Below, piece by piece: positions 17,443 to 27,810 of a stretch of DNA of 64,000 nucleotides. The DNA is from Clostridia bacterium (GTDB lineage Bacteria > Bacillota_A > Clostridia > UBA1212 > UBA1255): assembly GCA_017522515.1 (NCBI GenBank), contig JAFWZH010000134.1, forward strand, positions 1 through 64,000. The letters run 5' to 3'. A program made the translations under genes and the position numbers. Numbering within the stretch: position 1 is the first letter of the stretch; every line of letters begins with the position of its first letter. The notes beneath the pieces were generated by a model that was not told the origin of the DNA, made no database searches, and saw only the letters and a program-made list of their open reading frames with translations.

Positions 17443-20400
17443 ATGACGTCAATTAAAAGTTTTTCTAAAAAAGCAATTGCAGTACTAATTGCAATTATTA
17501 TGGTCATATCAGTTATTCCCATGACAGCAATGGCCGCTCCGGCATCGGACTTGCCGGCTAATATGGTCGACAGTGCCATTCTTCGTGCGCTTGAATACAC
17601 CGGATATGATGTTCAGGCACAAAAAGATAATGGTACGTTATATCAGTCTGGCAGCTACAGTTCTAAAACTCCTGCTAACATTCGCTCAAATATTCACTAC
17701 GGAACAGCGTTATCGGGTAAAGAAACTGTAGCAAACGCTACGACCAAAACAGGTCTTGCTCCAGATATAGCAAAGTTTGAACAATACGGTCTTTGCTGTG
17801 CAGGTTTTGTTACATACTATGTTTGTAACTATTTACCCAATATTGAGGGTGTAGATACTCAGTTTATTACCAATGCTATTAATGCGACCGGTTGGAACTC
17901 ACAAGCAGTTGTTACCTGGCAGAAAGCGTTAGACAATCTTATTGCCGCAGGGCAAATTGAAAAAATAGGCACAAGCCCTAGTAATGTAAACAGAAGCAAA
18001 CTTGCACCCGGTGACTTAATCATCTTTGGTAACGATGAAGACTCTACAACACATATTGGCGTATATTCAGGCACATATAATGGTAGAGATTTTATGATAC
18101 ATCTCGGCAACGATATGGGTCCTGAAATAATGCCTGTGGATTGGATGAGTAATAGTTCCAATGGTGCCAAAACTTCTGATCCAAATGGATATTATCATCT
18201 GCCTCAAGATATATACAAAAATGATGGATATATTAAGGTAACCAAAAAGGATACCGATGGTAAAGCACTCGCAAATGCTGTTTTTACTGCAACAGACTCA
18301 TCATCGGGAAAACAATATATACTCGGTCCCACCGATTCAAACGGATATGCAAAAGTGACAGTACCTTATGGTACTTACAACATAAAAGAAACCTCCTTCC
18401 CCACCAACTATAGAGCTTATGGCACGTCCTCTTGGACTGCAACTATTAACAGCAACACACCAAACGGAACATATTCCTTCTCTGCGGTCAATGAGTTAAT
18501 ACCGGGTAGTTGTAAAGTTATAAAGGTAAGTGAAGACGGTAAGGTTGATGGCATAGAGTTTACAATCACAGGTAACGGCGCAAATAAAACCGTTACAACT
18601 TCAAACGGTGGTCAAGCTGTATTTAGCGACTTAAAACCCGGTACTTATACGGTTACCGAAGAATCAATAGGCCACTATAAACCCGTTAGCAATCAAACAG
18701 TAACTGTTATCAGTGGCCAAACATCAATTGTTAATTTCAGCAATACTTTAAAACGCGGTAATTTGCAGGTCAAAAAGACAAGTGTTGATAAAAAAAATGG
18801 AAATATAGAGTTTAAGTTGTCCGGAAAATCTTTAAGTGGAGAATATATTGAACAATATGCCGTAACAAATAGCAGTGGCATAGCAACGTTTCGAAATATT
18901 CTTATTAATAAAAATGCATCGTATAAGTTAGAAGAAATAAATACACCTGAACGATATGAACCTTTGCCAAGCAAGCAAATTACTATAGAGTGGGATAAAA
19001 CCACATATGTAACTGTAGAAAACAAACTAAAATCAGGAAAAATTGATGTAATTAAAACCAGTGAGGATAATAAAATAGAAGGCGTAAAGTTTAGACTAAC
19101 TGGTACATCATTGGGTGAAAAATATTATGATTTGACTGTTCAAACAGGGAAAAACGGTAATGCCGGTTGGCGAATACCTATCTCGGGCGACGAACCGTAC
19201 ATCATAGAAGAAATAAATGTGCCATTTTATTATGTTCCAAACAAACCCCAACAAGCCTTTGTTGAATGGGAAGATTTAGTTATTCTTAATTTTCATAATG
19301 AACTCAAAAAAGGAAACCTAACTGTTAGAAAAAACTCTGAAGACGGTATTGTAGAAGGTATGAAATTCAGGTTACAAGGCACATCGTTTTCTGGGATTAA
19401 AGTAGATGAATATGCTACCACAGATAAAAATGGTGTTGCGCAGTTCAAAAATATACTAATAGGCAGCGATTATGTGCTATCCGAAGTTAATACTCCAAAG
19501 AGATATGTTGTACCTACTGAACAAATAGTAGATATTGCTTGGAATAAAACGACCGAAGTAAAAGTAAATAATGTGCTGAAAAAATGGCGTGCAAATGTAT
19601 TTAAGATAGACGGTTATTTATACTGGCCCGAACCGGTTTCAATCGAAGAAATTGAAACTAAACCTTTGTCACTTTCATCTAATGATTTCAATTCTGATGA
19701 GTTAGTAGACCTATATGGTTATCCTTTTGGCATTGCTCAAGGTAATGCAACATTAAAAGGTGCGGTATATGGGGTATATAAAAATGACGAACTTGTAGAT
19801 ACATATACTACAGATAAAAATGGTTGGTTTATTACAAAATATTATCCTATTGGAGATAACAATAAGTGGACTATCAAGGAAATATCTCCTAGCCAAGGTT
19901 ATCTGCTTGACGAAACAATCTATAAAATAAATTCCGATCCAGGTTATTACTCCGAAGAACTTAATACCGAGTATTTAAATGTTTTGGAAGCTGTAATAAG
20001 AGGTAAGATTGAAATCTTTAAACACTATGGTGACGGTAATACAACAGACCTTGTAACTCCAGAAGAAAATGCTGTCTTTCAAGTATATCTAAAATCCGCA
20101 GGTTCATACGATAATGCAAAAAGCACTGAACGATCAGAGTTGGTTACAAACTCATATGGTTATGCAATAACAAAAGACCTACCTTATGGTGTATATATTG
20201 TCAAACAAGTGGCCGGTAAAGAAGGAAAAGAATTAATGCCGCCGTTTGAAGTTACTATTACCGATAATGGTAGAACGTATCCTTTCTTTATAAACAATGC
20301 TACATTCGAAGCGGATATAGAGATTGTTAAAAAAGATGCCGAAACAGGAAAAGTCATTCCCGCGTCCGGTATTGGATTTAAAGTGCGTAACAAAGATACC

Positions 20401-22722
20401 GGCGAATATGTTGTACAACACATCAATTATCCAACACCTATAGATATTGAAATATATTATACCGATGTTACCGGAAAACTTATGTTGCCCAGTGCGCTGC
20501 CCTACGGTAATTACGAAATCATCGAACAAAACACTTGTCACGGTTATGTTCTAGATACTACTCCTGTGGCGTTTAAGGTTGATGGCAAAAAGGATGTTGT
20601 AACAGTTACAAAATCCAATTACGCACAGAAAGGAACAATAACCATCACAAAGAGTGGCGAAGTCTTCTCTTCTGTAGCTGAAAACGATGATATATACCAA
20701 CCTATATACGAAATAAAAGGTTTGAAAGATGCCACATATGAAGTAATCGCATCCGAAGACGTTATAACCCTTGATGGAACACTTAGATATGAAAAAGGTC
20801 AGGTAGTTGCAACCATTACTACAGGCAAAGACGGAACTGCAACAACCGAACCTTTATATCTTGGCAAGTATGAAATCCGTGAAGTCAAAGCTCCTTATGG
20901 TATGGTGCTTAACAGCAAACCTGTGAATGTTGAACTTGTCTATGCTGGAGAACTTATTGAGATTACAAATACATCTGCTTCCTTTACAAACGAAAGACAA
21001 AAGATAGTAATTGACCTCAAAAAATCTATAGAGAAAGACCAGGTCTTTAATGTTGGTTTTAACGATGAAATTACTAACGTTCAGTTCGGATTATATGCCG
21101 CTAAAGATATGACTGCTGCTGACGGTAAGGTAATACCAAAAAATGCTCTCATTGAAACCGCCGACTGTGATATAGATGGTCGCATCACCTTTAAAACCGA
21201 CCTACCTGTAGATACAAGTGTGTATGTAAAAGAAATCAATTCCGATTGTCATTACATACTTGATGATGAGTTTTATCATGTCAACTTCGCATATACCGGA
21301 CAAGAAACTGAAACCGTGCATATCACATTAAATGATGGTGAGGTAATAGAAAACAAAATTATACGTGGCAATATTATCGGTAAAAAGGTTGACGAAGACG
21401 GCTTTGAGATTTGCGGCGCATTGTTTGGCTTATTCAGCGCAGATGAAACCGACTTTACCGAAGACACGGCAATACTCACCTGCAAATCAAATGAGATAGG
21501 TATATTCTACTTTACAAATGTACCATATGGAAAATATATAGTCCGTGAAATTAAGGCTGCTCCTGCATTTGTTCTTAACGAAACAAACTACGAGATAAGT
21601 ATCAAAGAAGATATGGAAATTGTAGAAATCGGTGTTGAAAACAAATTCATTACTGGTACAGTCAAAACCATCAAGGTAGATAAAGACTATCCCGAAAACA
21701 CACTTGCAGGTGCTGTGTTTGAAATCTATGTAGATGTAAACGGCAATAAAGAGTTCGACAAGGATATAGACATACTTATCGGTGAGATGTCTGAGGGTGA
21801 AAACGGTATTTATACGATGGGTAATCTCCGTTACAACGGATACTTCTTGCACGAAAAAACTGCTCCCGAAGGTTTCTTAAAAGATGATGGTTACTACTAC
21901 TTTGAGATTCGCGAAAATGATGTCGTTATCAACATTGAAAATGAAGCCGGAGTTGGTTTTATCAATGAAGCCATCAAGGGTAATGTTGAAGTTATAAAGG
22001 TAGATGCCGAGTTCACCGACACAAAACTATTTGGCGCAGTATTTAAGATTTATGAAGATACCAATAAAAACGGTGAATACGATAAAAGCGATAAGTTTGT
22101 AACAAAACTTACCGACAACGATGGCATCTATCGTGCAACCGATATTCGCTATGGCAGTTACTTTCTTATAGAAAAAACCTCACCTATTGGTTTCTTGGCA
22201 GATACTAACGTATTTAAATTTGACATCCGCAATGACGGTGAAACTGTTGTAATCTCGAATACCGAAGATGGACTATTTATCAACAAAGCCATTACCGGAG
22301 AACTCGAAATAACCAAAACCGATTTAGCCGATGGCAAGCCACTTGCTAAAGTTGGATTCCGTGTCAAAGATGAAAATGGAAACACCGTAGCAGAAGGATA
22401 CACCGATAAAAACGGTGTTGTTAAATTTACACTCCGTTACGGTAAATACACATACACGGAATTCGCCGCACTAGAAGGATATATTGAAGACACAAAAGAA
22501 TATCCTTTTGAGATTACCGAAGACGGTCAGGTTATAAAGGTTAAAATAACCAACAAAAAGATACCTGTTCCCGAAAAAACCAAAGAACCTACAAGTCCTC
22601 AAACCGGTGACAAATCATCAACAGGCTTTTGGATTGGTCTTGGTTCAGTATCTCTTGGCGGTTTAATTTCGCTTGCGTTTATATACTTCAAACAAAACAA
22701 CGATAGTAATGATGAGGAATAA
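17443..22722 (+). CDS. Giant Cna-B (SpaA-type) surface protein with NlpC/P60-like N-terminal domain
   Basis: A 1759-aa exported, wall-anchored protein. The signal peptide ends near residue 31 (AMA). Residues about 40-245 form an NlpC/P60-like cysteine peptidase: Cys118/119 in YGLCCAGF, His204 in THIGVYSG, His220. Next come about 14 Cna-B prealbumin-like repeats (for example YIKVTKKDTDG, SCKVIKVSEDG, ELEITKTDLADG), most with the Lys expected for isopeptide bonds. The end is a sortase-type SPQTGD, a transmembrane helix and an acidic DEE tail. It is likely a mating-surface adhesin able to cut peptidoglycan. It is bounded by terminators, so separately transcribed. Confidence 0.92.
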   Translation: MTSIKSFSKKAIAVLIAIIMVISVIPMTAMAAPASDLPANMVDSAILRALEYTGYDVQAQKDNGTLYQSGSYSSKTPANIRSNIHYGTALSGKETVANATTKTGLAPDIAKFEQYGLCCAGFVTYYVCNYLPNIEGVDTQFITNAINATGWNSQAVVTWQKALDNLIAAGQIEKIGTSPSNVNRSKLAPGDLIIFGNDEDSTTHIGVYSGTYNGRDFMIHLGNDMGPEIMPVDWMSNSSNGAKTSDPNGYYHLPQDIYKNDGYIKVTKKDTDGKALANAVFTATDSSSGKQYILGPTDSNGYAKVTVPYGTYNIKETSFPTNYRAYGTSSWTATINSNTPNGTYSFSAVNELIPGSCKVIKVSEDGKVDGIEFTITGNGANKTVTTSNGGQAVFSDLKPGTYTVTEESIGHYKPVSNQTVTVISGQTSIVNFSNTLKRGNLQVKKTSVDKKNGNIEFKLSGKSLSGEYIEQYAVTNSSGIATFRNILINKNASYKLEEINTPERYEPLPSKQITIEWDKTTYVTVENKLKSGKIDVIKTSEDNKIEGVKFRLTGTSLGEKYYDLTVQTGKNGNAGWRIPISGDEPYIIEEINVPFYYVPNKPQQAFVEWEDLVILNFHNELKKGNLTVRKNSEDGIVEGMKFRLQGTSFSGIKVDEYATTDKNGVAQFKNILIGSDYVLSEVNTPKRYVVPTEQIVDIAWNKTTEVKVNNVLKKWRANVFKIDGYLYWPEPVSIEEIETKPLSLSSNDFNSDELVDLYGYPFGIAQGNATLKGAVYGVYKNDELVDTYTTDKNGWFITKYYPIGDNNKWTIKEISPSQGYLLDETIYKINSDPGYYSEELNTEYLNVLEAVIRGKIEIFKHYGDGNTTDLVTPEENAVFQVYLKSAGSYDNAKSTERSELVTNSYGYAITKDLPYGVYIVKQVAGKEGKELMPPFEVTITDNGRTYPFFINNATFEADIEIVKKDAETGKVIPASGIGFKVRNKDTGEYVVQHINYPTPIDIEIYYTDVTGKLMLPSALPYGNYEIIEQNTCHGYVLDTTPVAFKVDGKKDVVTVTKSNYAQKGTITITKSGEVFSSVAENDDIYQPIYEIKGLKDATYEVIASEDVITLDGTLRYEKGQVVATITTGKDGTATTEPLYLGKYEIREVKAPYGMVLNSKPVNVELVYAGELIEITNTSASFTNERQKIVIDLKKSIEKDQVFNVGFNDEITNVQFGLYAAKDMTAADGKVIPKNALIETADCDIDGRITFKTDLPVDTSVYVKEINSDCHYILDDEFYHVNFAYTGQETETVHITLNDGEVIENKIIRGNIIGKKVDEDGFEICGALFGLFSADETDFTEDTAILTCKSNEIGIFYFTNVPYGKYIVREIKAAPAFVLNETNYEISIKEDMEIVEIGVENKFITGTVKTIKVDKDYPENTLAGAVFEIYVDVNGNKEFDKDIDILIGEMSEGENGIYTMGNLRYNGYFLHEKTAPEGFLKDDGYYYFEIRENDVVINIENEAGVGFINEAIKGNVEVIKVDAEFTDTKLFGAVFKIYEDTNKNGEYDKSDKFVTKLTDNDGIYRATDIRYGSYFLIEKTSPIGFLADTNVFKFDIRNDGETVVISNTEDGLFINKAITGELEITKTDLADGKPLAKVGFRVKDENGNTVAEGYTDKNGVVKFTLRYGKYTYTEFAALEGYIEDTKEYPFEITEDGQVIKVKITNKKIPVPEKTKEPTSPQTGDKSSTGFWIGLGSVSLGGLISLAFIYFKQNNDSNDEE

Positions 22723-22741
22723 TATATAGGCTAAAAAACCG

Positions 22742-22780
22742 AACCGTTGAATTGGATTATATTCCAACTCAACGGTTTTA
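22742..22780 (+). terminator. Rho-independent terminator
   Basis: AACCGTTGAATTGGA pairs with TCCAACTCAACGGTT (one mismatch), then a short T-rich run. It separates the surface-protein gene from the type IV secretion operon. Confidence 0.82.
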
Positions 22781-22803
22781 TATTTAAAAGGAGAAGATTT
22801 GAA

Positions 22804-23142
22804 ATGTTCAAAAAAAGACTTATGAAAATTATCTTGTGTTTAGTACTTTTGTTGACTTTTATTTGTCTGACAACAATTACAGCTTTTGCGGCCTCAGGAA
22901 ATGTTGCACAAGCAATTGAAGAAACATGGAACGCAGCTAAAGTACAAGTTCAAACAGTTGTTAACAACGTTGTATTTCCTGTCGTTGATATGATCCTTGC
23001 CATTTTGTTTTTCGTAAAACTAGGCACAGCATATTTTGATTATAGAAAGCACGGTCAGTTCGAATTTACAGCACCCGCAATTTTGTTCGCTTGTCTTATT
23101 TTCACACTTACAGCTCCGCTATACATCTGGACCATATTATAA
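22804..23142 (+). CDS. Small T4SS membrane protein (DUF3852-like)
   Basis: A 112-aa protein with a cleavable signal peptide (to about residue 30, TAFA) and two transmembrane helices (VVDMILAILFFV and AILFACLIFTLTAPLYIW). Layout and position at the head of the conjugation operon match the DUF3852/VirB2-like pilin candidates of clostridial ICEs. The start ATG 22804 lies after AAAGGAGAAG. It is probably an inner-membrane channel or pilin-like component. Confidence 0.7.
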   Translation: MFKKRLMKIILCLVLLLTFICLTTITAFAASGNVAQAIEETWNAAKVQVQTVVNNVVFPVVDMILAILFFVKLGTAYFDYRKHGQFEFTAPAILFACLIFTLTAPLYIWTIL

Positions 23143-23160
23143 AAGCGAGGTGTAAATTTT

Positions 23161-23577
23161 ATGAATCTATACGAAAGAGAAATGCGAATGATGTTTGCGG
23201 ATAACGACATCATAAAAAATCCGTTAATCGTAGGTAGAACACTAACAGGAACCCTCGACGAAGATTTAAGAATTAAACTTAAATTTATTGCATCGGAGGT
23301 CCAAGGAAAATACGATACAATCCGTGCTGTCATTATTAATCGAACAGGTGGAGAAGTAGATTCCCAAAACTTTTTGTTTGCAGACATAATCGGTATGCAA
23401 CAAAGAAATAATGGCCTACCCCCTATTGTCCCTCATATGTGGGAAAACAATAACCCCAAAGGCGCTTGGTACATTCCGCCTACACTGGAACAAAAATCTC
23501 AAATAGGAGATACCGTACTTACCTATGCAGAAATGTTTGCAAATCAAGATATGAGCATGTCACCTATGAATCTATAA
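23161..23577 (+). CDS. T4SS operon protein, unknown
   Basis: A 138-aa cytosolic protein between the pilin-like gene and the TrbL-like gene, with a GCGAGGTG ribosome binding site. No domain is recognised; the middle part reads as alpha/beta (YDTIRAVIINRTGG). It ends with a Met-rich tail SMSPMNL. Context makes it a conserved conjugation-operon component. Confidence 0.7.
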   Translation: MNLYEREMRMMFADNDIIKNPLIVGRTLTGTLDEDLRIKLKFIASEVQGKYDTIRAVIINRTGGEVDSQNFLFADIIGMQQRNNGLPPIVPHMWENNNPKGAWYIPPTLEQKSQIGDTVLTYAEMFANQDMSMSPMNL

Positions 23578-23589
23578 GAGGTGAATTTT

Positions 23590-24519
23590 ATGTTTAATTG
23601 GCTTGGAAATATTATTGCGGGAATGGGTGATGCCATTAGTGATGCCTTCGGTGGAATTGGCGATTCGGTTGCAAGTGCGATCTTCGAAGCCATGTTACGT
23701 TGGCTATACGAAACAATATACTCCGCTATTTCAGACTTTTTCACTTCAATGGGAAATATGGGCGCAGAGATTTTCGATATGCCTTGGGTACAAGCAACTG
23801 TAGAACTGTTTACTTTATTTGGTTGGGCACTATTTTCAGTAGGTGTCGTAGTCGCTGTATTTGATATAGCAATAGAATATCAAAACGGCCGAGCTAGCCC
23901 CAAAACTACTGCCTTAAATATACTAAAAGGTTTCTTTGCGTGTTCCCTTGTAGGCAATCTCCCAATAGAATTGTATAAGTTCTGCATTAGCCTACAAAAC
24001 ACTTTCTCTCACGATTTAGCATCACTCGCTTCATCATCAGATGCGCTAGATCTGTCCGAAACAAGTATGGGCGTATTAGTCGGTAGTTTTTTTACTGGAA
24101 ACGCATCATCACAAATTACGCTTTTTACACTGCTTTGTATGATTGCATTCGCCTACTGCATTATAAAAATATTCTTCCAAAACATAAAGCGTGGCGGCAT
24201 ATTGCTCATTCAAATTGCCGTGGGCTCTTTGTATATGTTCTCTGTGCCTCGCGGATTCACAGAAGGCTTTGTTCAATGGGTAAAACAGGTAATCGCTATA
24301 TGTTTAACTGCGTTTTTACAAACCACTTTATTATATTTGGGATTAATTATATTCCCTCAAAATATGCTTTTGGGATTAGGCGTAATGCTAGCAGCTAATG
24401 AAGTGCCAAGAATCGCGCAACAATTTGGACTAGATTCAAGTGCAAAGATAAATATGATGAGTGTTGTTCATGCATCATCAACTGCTGTAAATCTCACGCG
24501 CACAATATTTAAAAAATAA
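23590..24519 (+). CDS. TrbL/VirB6-like conjugal transfer membrane protein
   Basis: A 309-aa polytopic membrane protein with about six to seven helices after an amphipathic N-terminus rich in Gly (GNIIAGMGDAISDAFGGIG). Size, topology and place directly upstream of VirB4 fit the TrbL/VirB6-type channel subunit of T4SS (CD1107-like in clostridial ICEs). The start ATG 23590 follows AAGAGGTG. Confidence 0.75.
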   Translation: MFNWLGNIIAGMGDAISDAFGGIGDSVASAIFEAMLRWLYETIYSAISDFFTSMGNMGAEIFDMPWVQATVELFTLFGWALFSVGVVVAVFDIAIEYQNGRASPKTTALNILKGFFACSLVGNLPIELYKFCISLQNTFSHDLASLASSSDALDLSETSMGVLVGSFFTGNASSQITLFTLLCMIAFAYCIIKIFFQNIKRGGILLIQIAVGSLYMFSVPRGFTEGFVQWVKQVIAICLTAFLQTTLLYLGLIIFPQNMLLGLGVMLAANEVPRIAQQFGLDSSAKINMMSVVHASSTAVNLTRTIFKK

Positions 24520-24538
24520 AAACACAGGAGGTATGTAT

Positions 24539-24799
24539 ATGAAACAATACTTATATCCCTCTAATTTAAAAGCTACAGCAAATTTATGGTTATGGAGTCT
24601 TCGTCACTTTGCAATTATAGGTATATCAGCCTTGCTTTCAATAGTAATATTGGTTCATTTAAAATGGCTTTTACCTGCTGTTGCAACTCTCACCTATGGT
24701 TTTTTAACGATACGTCTTGATGATAATACTATACTGGATTTTATAAAAACCGCAGGAAAATATTTTATAACTACACAACAATATTACGAATGGAGATGA
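24539..24799 (+). CDS. PrgI/TcpE-like T4SS membrane protein
   Basis: An 86-aa protein with two adjacent hydrophobic segments (FAIIGISALLSIVILVHL and LPAVATLTYGFLTI) followed by a cytosolic tail FITTQQYYEW. This is the VirB3/PrgI/TcpE-like layout and it sits just before the VirB4 partner genes as expected. ATG 24539 has GGAGG at 7-nt spacing. Confidence 0.72.
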   Translation: MKQYLYPSNLKATANLWLWSLRHFAIIGISALLSIVILVHLKWLLPAVATLTYGFLTIRLDDNTILDFIKTAGKYFITTQQYYEWR

Positions 24800-24804
24800 T
24801 GACT

Positions 24805-25392
24805 ATGAACAATACTAACATACGGCAGAGAAAGAAAAAGGGTCGCTCTGTTCAAGATTTGATTGGCATTAAAACCTTTAGCAGATACGGACTTGTTACA
24901 AACAAGGGCGAACTACTTTTCTTCCTTATTGCTCCCACTAATATCTCCGTAATGTCCAGAGCCGCTATAGACATAAAAATAAACCATCTTTATATGCTGC
25001 TGTCAACTAATCCCGAACTTGAAATAATATGTTCCGATTCGGCTGAATGCTTTGATGATAATAAAGCGTATCTACAAAACAGACTGGAGAGCGAAAAAAA
25101 TCCGAGTGTAAAAACAATAATTGAAAAAGATATTAAGTTTTTGGATGATATCCAAATAGAAATGTCTACAGCTCGCCAATTTTTTCTCACCATACGTTGC
25201 AAACAAAAGAAACCCGAACAAATATTACACATACGAAATGAAATCGAAAAAGCTATTTCAAATGAAGGCTTTGAAGTTCATCGAATGAGCAAGAAAGACA
25301 TAAAACGCTTCCTTGCTCTTTATTTTGATGCAAGTATGAACGGTGAGCTTATTCCGGATATTGACGGTGAGCAATATATCGACGTCGAATAA
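24805..25392 (+). CDS. VirB4-associated cytosolic T4SS protein
   Basis: A 195-aa cytosolic protein located immediately upstream of VirB4. It has a basic N-terminus (RQRKKKGRS), then GIKTFSRYGLVTNKGELLFFLIAP, which resembles the N-terminal domain of VirB4/TraC ATPases, and a helical middle. It may be a detached N-terminal VirB4 domain that docks on the ATPase (inference). The start is ambiguous among several ATGs; 24805 has GGAG about 9 nt upstream. Confidence 0.65.
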   Translation: MNNTNIRQRKKKGRSVQDLIGIKTFSRYGLVTNKGELLFFLIAPTNISVMSRAAIDIKINHLYMLLSTNPELEIICSDSAECFDDNKAYLQNRLESEKNPSVKTIIEKDIKFLDDIQIEMSTARQFFLTIRCKQKKPEQILHIRNEIEKAISNEGFEVHRMSKKDIKRFLALYFDASMNGELIPDIDGEQYIDVE

Positions 25393-25410
25393 TATAGTTA
25401 GGAGAAAACT

Positions 25411-27240
25411 ATGGCTAAAAAACAAAAAGAATTAACACCCGAACAAGTCGAGGAAATACGTACGAAAGACTTTTTCGATATGATTTTACCCGGTACAATA
25501 AAGTTTTTTTCAGACCATTATATTATCGGAGATACGTACCGATGCTCTTGGGTAATAAAAGAGTATCCACCCGTTACAAGCGAGCAAGCAATACTTGCAC
25601 GCCTTGCGGACCGAAGTGGCGTTACCTTGCGTATCTACAATCGTCTTGTAAACCACACAGAAAGAACAAAAATCTTTCAAAACGCAACACGACGAAATAA
25701 GATGAAAAGTACAAGCGACGATATTACCGAAACAATAACTGCCGAAGAAAACTTACAAGACATTGTACGATTGCTTTCGGGTGATGAACGAGATAAAGAA
25801 GTATTCCTTCACTGCTCGGTATTCATTGAACTAAAAGCAAAATCCAAACAATTGTTACGTGAATTGCAAACAGATATTGCAATGGAACTTACACGTGCAA
25901 AGATTTCGGTAGATAGATTGACACTTAGGCAAAAAGAAGGATTTCTCTCTGTTCTGCCTGTGGGGGCTAATCAGTTTGGCGCACAGTATGAACGTGTGTT
26001 ACCTGCACGCTCCGTTGCCAATTTATATCCCTTTAACTTTTCTGGCAAGACCGACCATCAAGGAATATATATCGGTAGAGATAAATTCGGTACAAATATC
26101 CTTGTTGACTTTGATAGACGAACCGAAGATAAGACAACTTCAAATATTCTTATTCTCGGCAACTCCGGTCAGGGTAAATCTTACCTAATGAAACTACTAT
26201 TAACCAACATACGTGAATCTGGCAAAAAAATAATATGCCTTGATCCAGAAGAAGAATATAGAGAACTTTGTGTAAATGGTCTTGGCGGTACATATCTCGA
26301 TTGTCTTTCAGGAGAATATCGCATTAATCCACTTGAACCAAAAGTTTGGGGTGATAGTACCGATGACAGTGAGTCTTCACCCGAAGCTTTTAAAAAAGCA
26401 ACAAGACTTAGTCAGCATATAGCTTTTCTTAAGGACTTCTTTAGGGCATACAAAGATTTTACAGACACTCAAATTGACACAATAGAAATAATGCTTTCAA
26501 AGTTATACGAAAAGTTTGGTATAACCGACTCTACCGATTACAGCAAACTAAAACCTACCGACTACCCTATCATGAAAGATTTTTATGATATCTGCAAATA
26601 CGAATATACGCATTATGATAGAAGCAATAAAAATCTATATACCGAAAAAACGTTACAAGCTGTTTGCCTTGGTATCAATAGCATGTGTGTAGGTTCTGAA
26701 TCGGTATATTTTAATGGGCATACGAATATTAAGGACGATGATTTTATTGTGTTTGGTGTAAAAGGATTACTGGATGTAAACAAAAGACTAAAAGATACAT
26801 TATTGTTTAACATACTGTCCTATATGAACAACTATCTACTCGGTGTTGGTAATACTGTAGCTAGCATAGATGAATTGTATTTGTTTTTAACAAATATGAC
26901 TGCAATTGAATATATACGAAACTGTATGAAACGAGTTCGTAAAAAGGATTCCTCAATGCTACTTGCAAGTCAAAACATTGAGGATTTTTTAATTCCTTCA
27001 ATTCGTGAATTCACAAAACCCCTATTCTCTATTCCAACACATCACTTCCTGTTTAATGCAGGTTCTTGTAACCCACAAGAATATATGGATGCATTACAGA
27101 TAGAGCCTAGTGAGTTTGAACTGATAAGATATCCTGAACGTGGCACCTGTCTATATCGTTGTGGTAACGAAAGATATTTGCTTCAAGTAACCGCGCCGGA
27201 ATATAAATCTGCTTTATTTGGAAATGCAGGTGGACGATAA
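25411..27240 (+). CDS. virB4: VirB4-like conjugation ATPase
   Basis: A 609-aa AAA-type ATPase powering the type IV secretion channel. Walker A GNSGQGKS at about residues 250-257, Walker B-like VASIDELYLFL near 485-495, and a C-terminal motif LLASQNIEDFL matching motif C. The N-terminal domain (1-240) is the CagE/VirB4 type. It is membrane-associated through its partners. The ribosome binding site is TTAGGAG. The stop overlaps the next start (TAATG). Confidence 0.93.
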   Translation: MAKKQKELTPEQVEEIRTKDFFDMILPGTIKFFSDHYIIGDTYRCSWVIKEYPPVTSEQAILARLADRSGVTLRIYNRLVNHTERTKIFQNATRRNKMKSTSDDITETITAEENLQDIVRLLSGDERDKEVFLHCSVFIELKAKSKQLLRELQTDIAMELTRAKISVDRLTLRQKEGFLSVLPVGANQFGAQYERVLPARSVANLYPFNFSGKTDHQGIYIGRDKFGTNILVDFDRRTEDKTTSNILILGNSGQGKSYLMKLLLTNIRESGKKIICLDPEEEYRELCVNGLGGTYLDCLSGEYRINPLEPKVWGDSTDDSESSPEAFKKATRLSQHIAFLKDFFRAYKDFTDTQIDTIEIMLSKLYEKFGITDSTDYSKLKPTDYPIMKDFYDICKYEYTHYDRSNKNLYTEKTLQAVCLGINSMCVGSESVYFNGHTNIKDDDFIVFGVKGLLDVNKRLKDTLLFNILSYMNNYLLGVGNTVASIDELYLFLTNMTAIEYIRNCMKRVRKKDSSMLLASQNIEDFLIPSIREFTKPLFSIPTHHFLFNAGSCNPQEYMDALQIEPSEFELIRYPERGTCLYRCGNERYLLQVTAPEYKSALFGNAGGR

Positions 27241-27776
27241 TGGCGGCGCCTGCAATTGCTGCGGTTGCCAAAAAGGTAATTGTTTCAGTACTTACAAATC
27301 CTAAAGCATTAAAAAAAGTATTAGGAATTATTCTTTGCGTTGTACTTGTTATACTTATGCCGCTAGCTGCTGTAATAGCAGTTTTCAGTGGTGATATTGA
27401 ATTTGAACCATCACTACTACAGCAACACGTTGAGCAACAACTTACCGAAGAAGAAATTGCAATGCTTCAATCAGTAGAAGACACGATGATAGGTATCGAA
27501 AACAAAATGAATGAATCAGGATATTCACAAATCCAAATTAAACAAGCGCAGGTGCTTTATACACTTGCGCTTTATGATTATTCGGATGAAGAAAACTTTA
27601 TCGACCGGCTCGTCGGTTGCTTTTCTATGGAACAAACCTATGAAGAACTTGTAAATAATGTGAATCTTGAATTTGGTACAAACGTTGCAGCTACGGAGTT
27701 ACAAAATATTATGGAAAGCACTCAAAGTGACAGCGAATCACAGCAAGAAGATACAACATGGCAAAGCCTACCCTGA
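27240..27776 (+). CDS. Truncated CD1108-type T4SS membrane protein lacking its hydrolase domains
   Basis: A 178-aa protein. A short N-terminal cytosolic part and one transmembrane helix (VLGIILCVVLVILMPLAAVIAVF) are followed by an extracytoplasmic helical region. This matches only the N-terminal third of the usual ICE protein at this place, which continues into a lysozyme-like and an NlpC/P60 domain; both are absent here and no downstream frame restores them. The tail is Ser/Gln/Glu-rich. It is coupled to VirB4 by TAATG. The missing wall-hydrolase role might be served by the NlpC/P60 head of the Cna-B protein (inference). Confidence 0.65.
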   Translation: MAAPAIAAVAKKVIVSVLTNPKALKKVLGIILCVVLVILMPLAAVIAVFSGDIEFEPSLLQQHVEQQLTEEEIAMLQSVEDTMIGIENKMNESGYSQIQIKQAQVLYTLALYDYSDEENFIDRLVGCFSMEQTYEELVNNVNLEFGTNVAATELQNIMESTQSDSESQQEDTTWQSLP

Positions 27777-27810
27777 AATAAAACAATCTATGTAGAAAGA
27801 GGATAATAAA

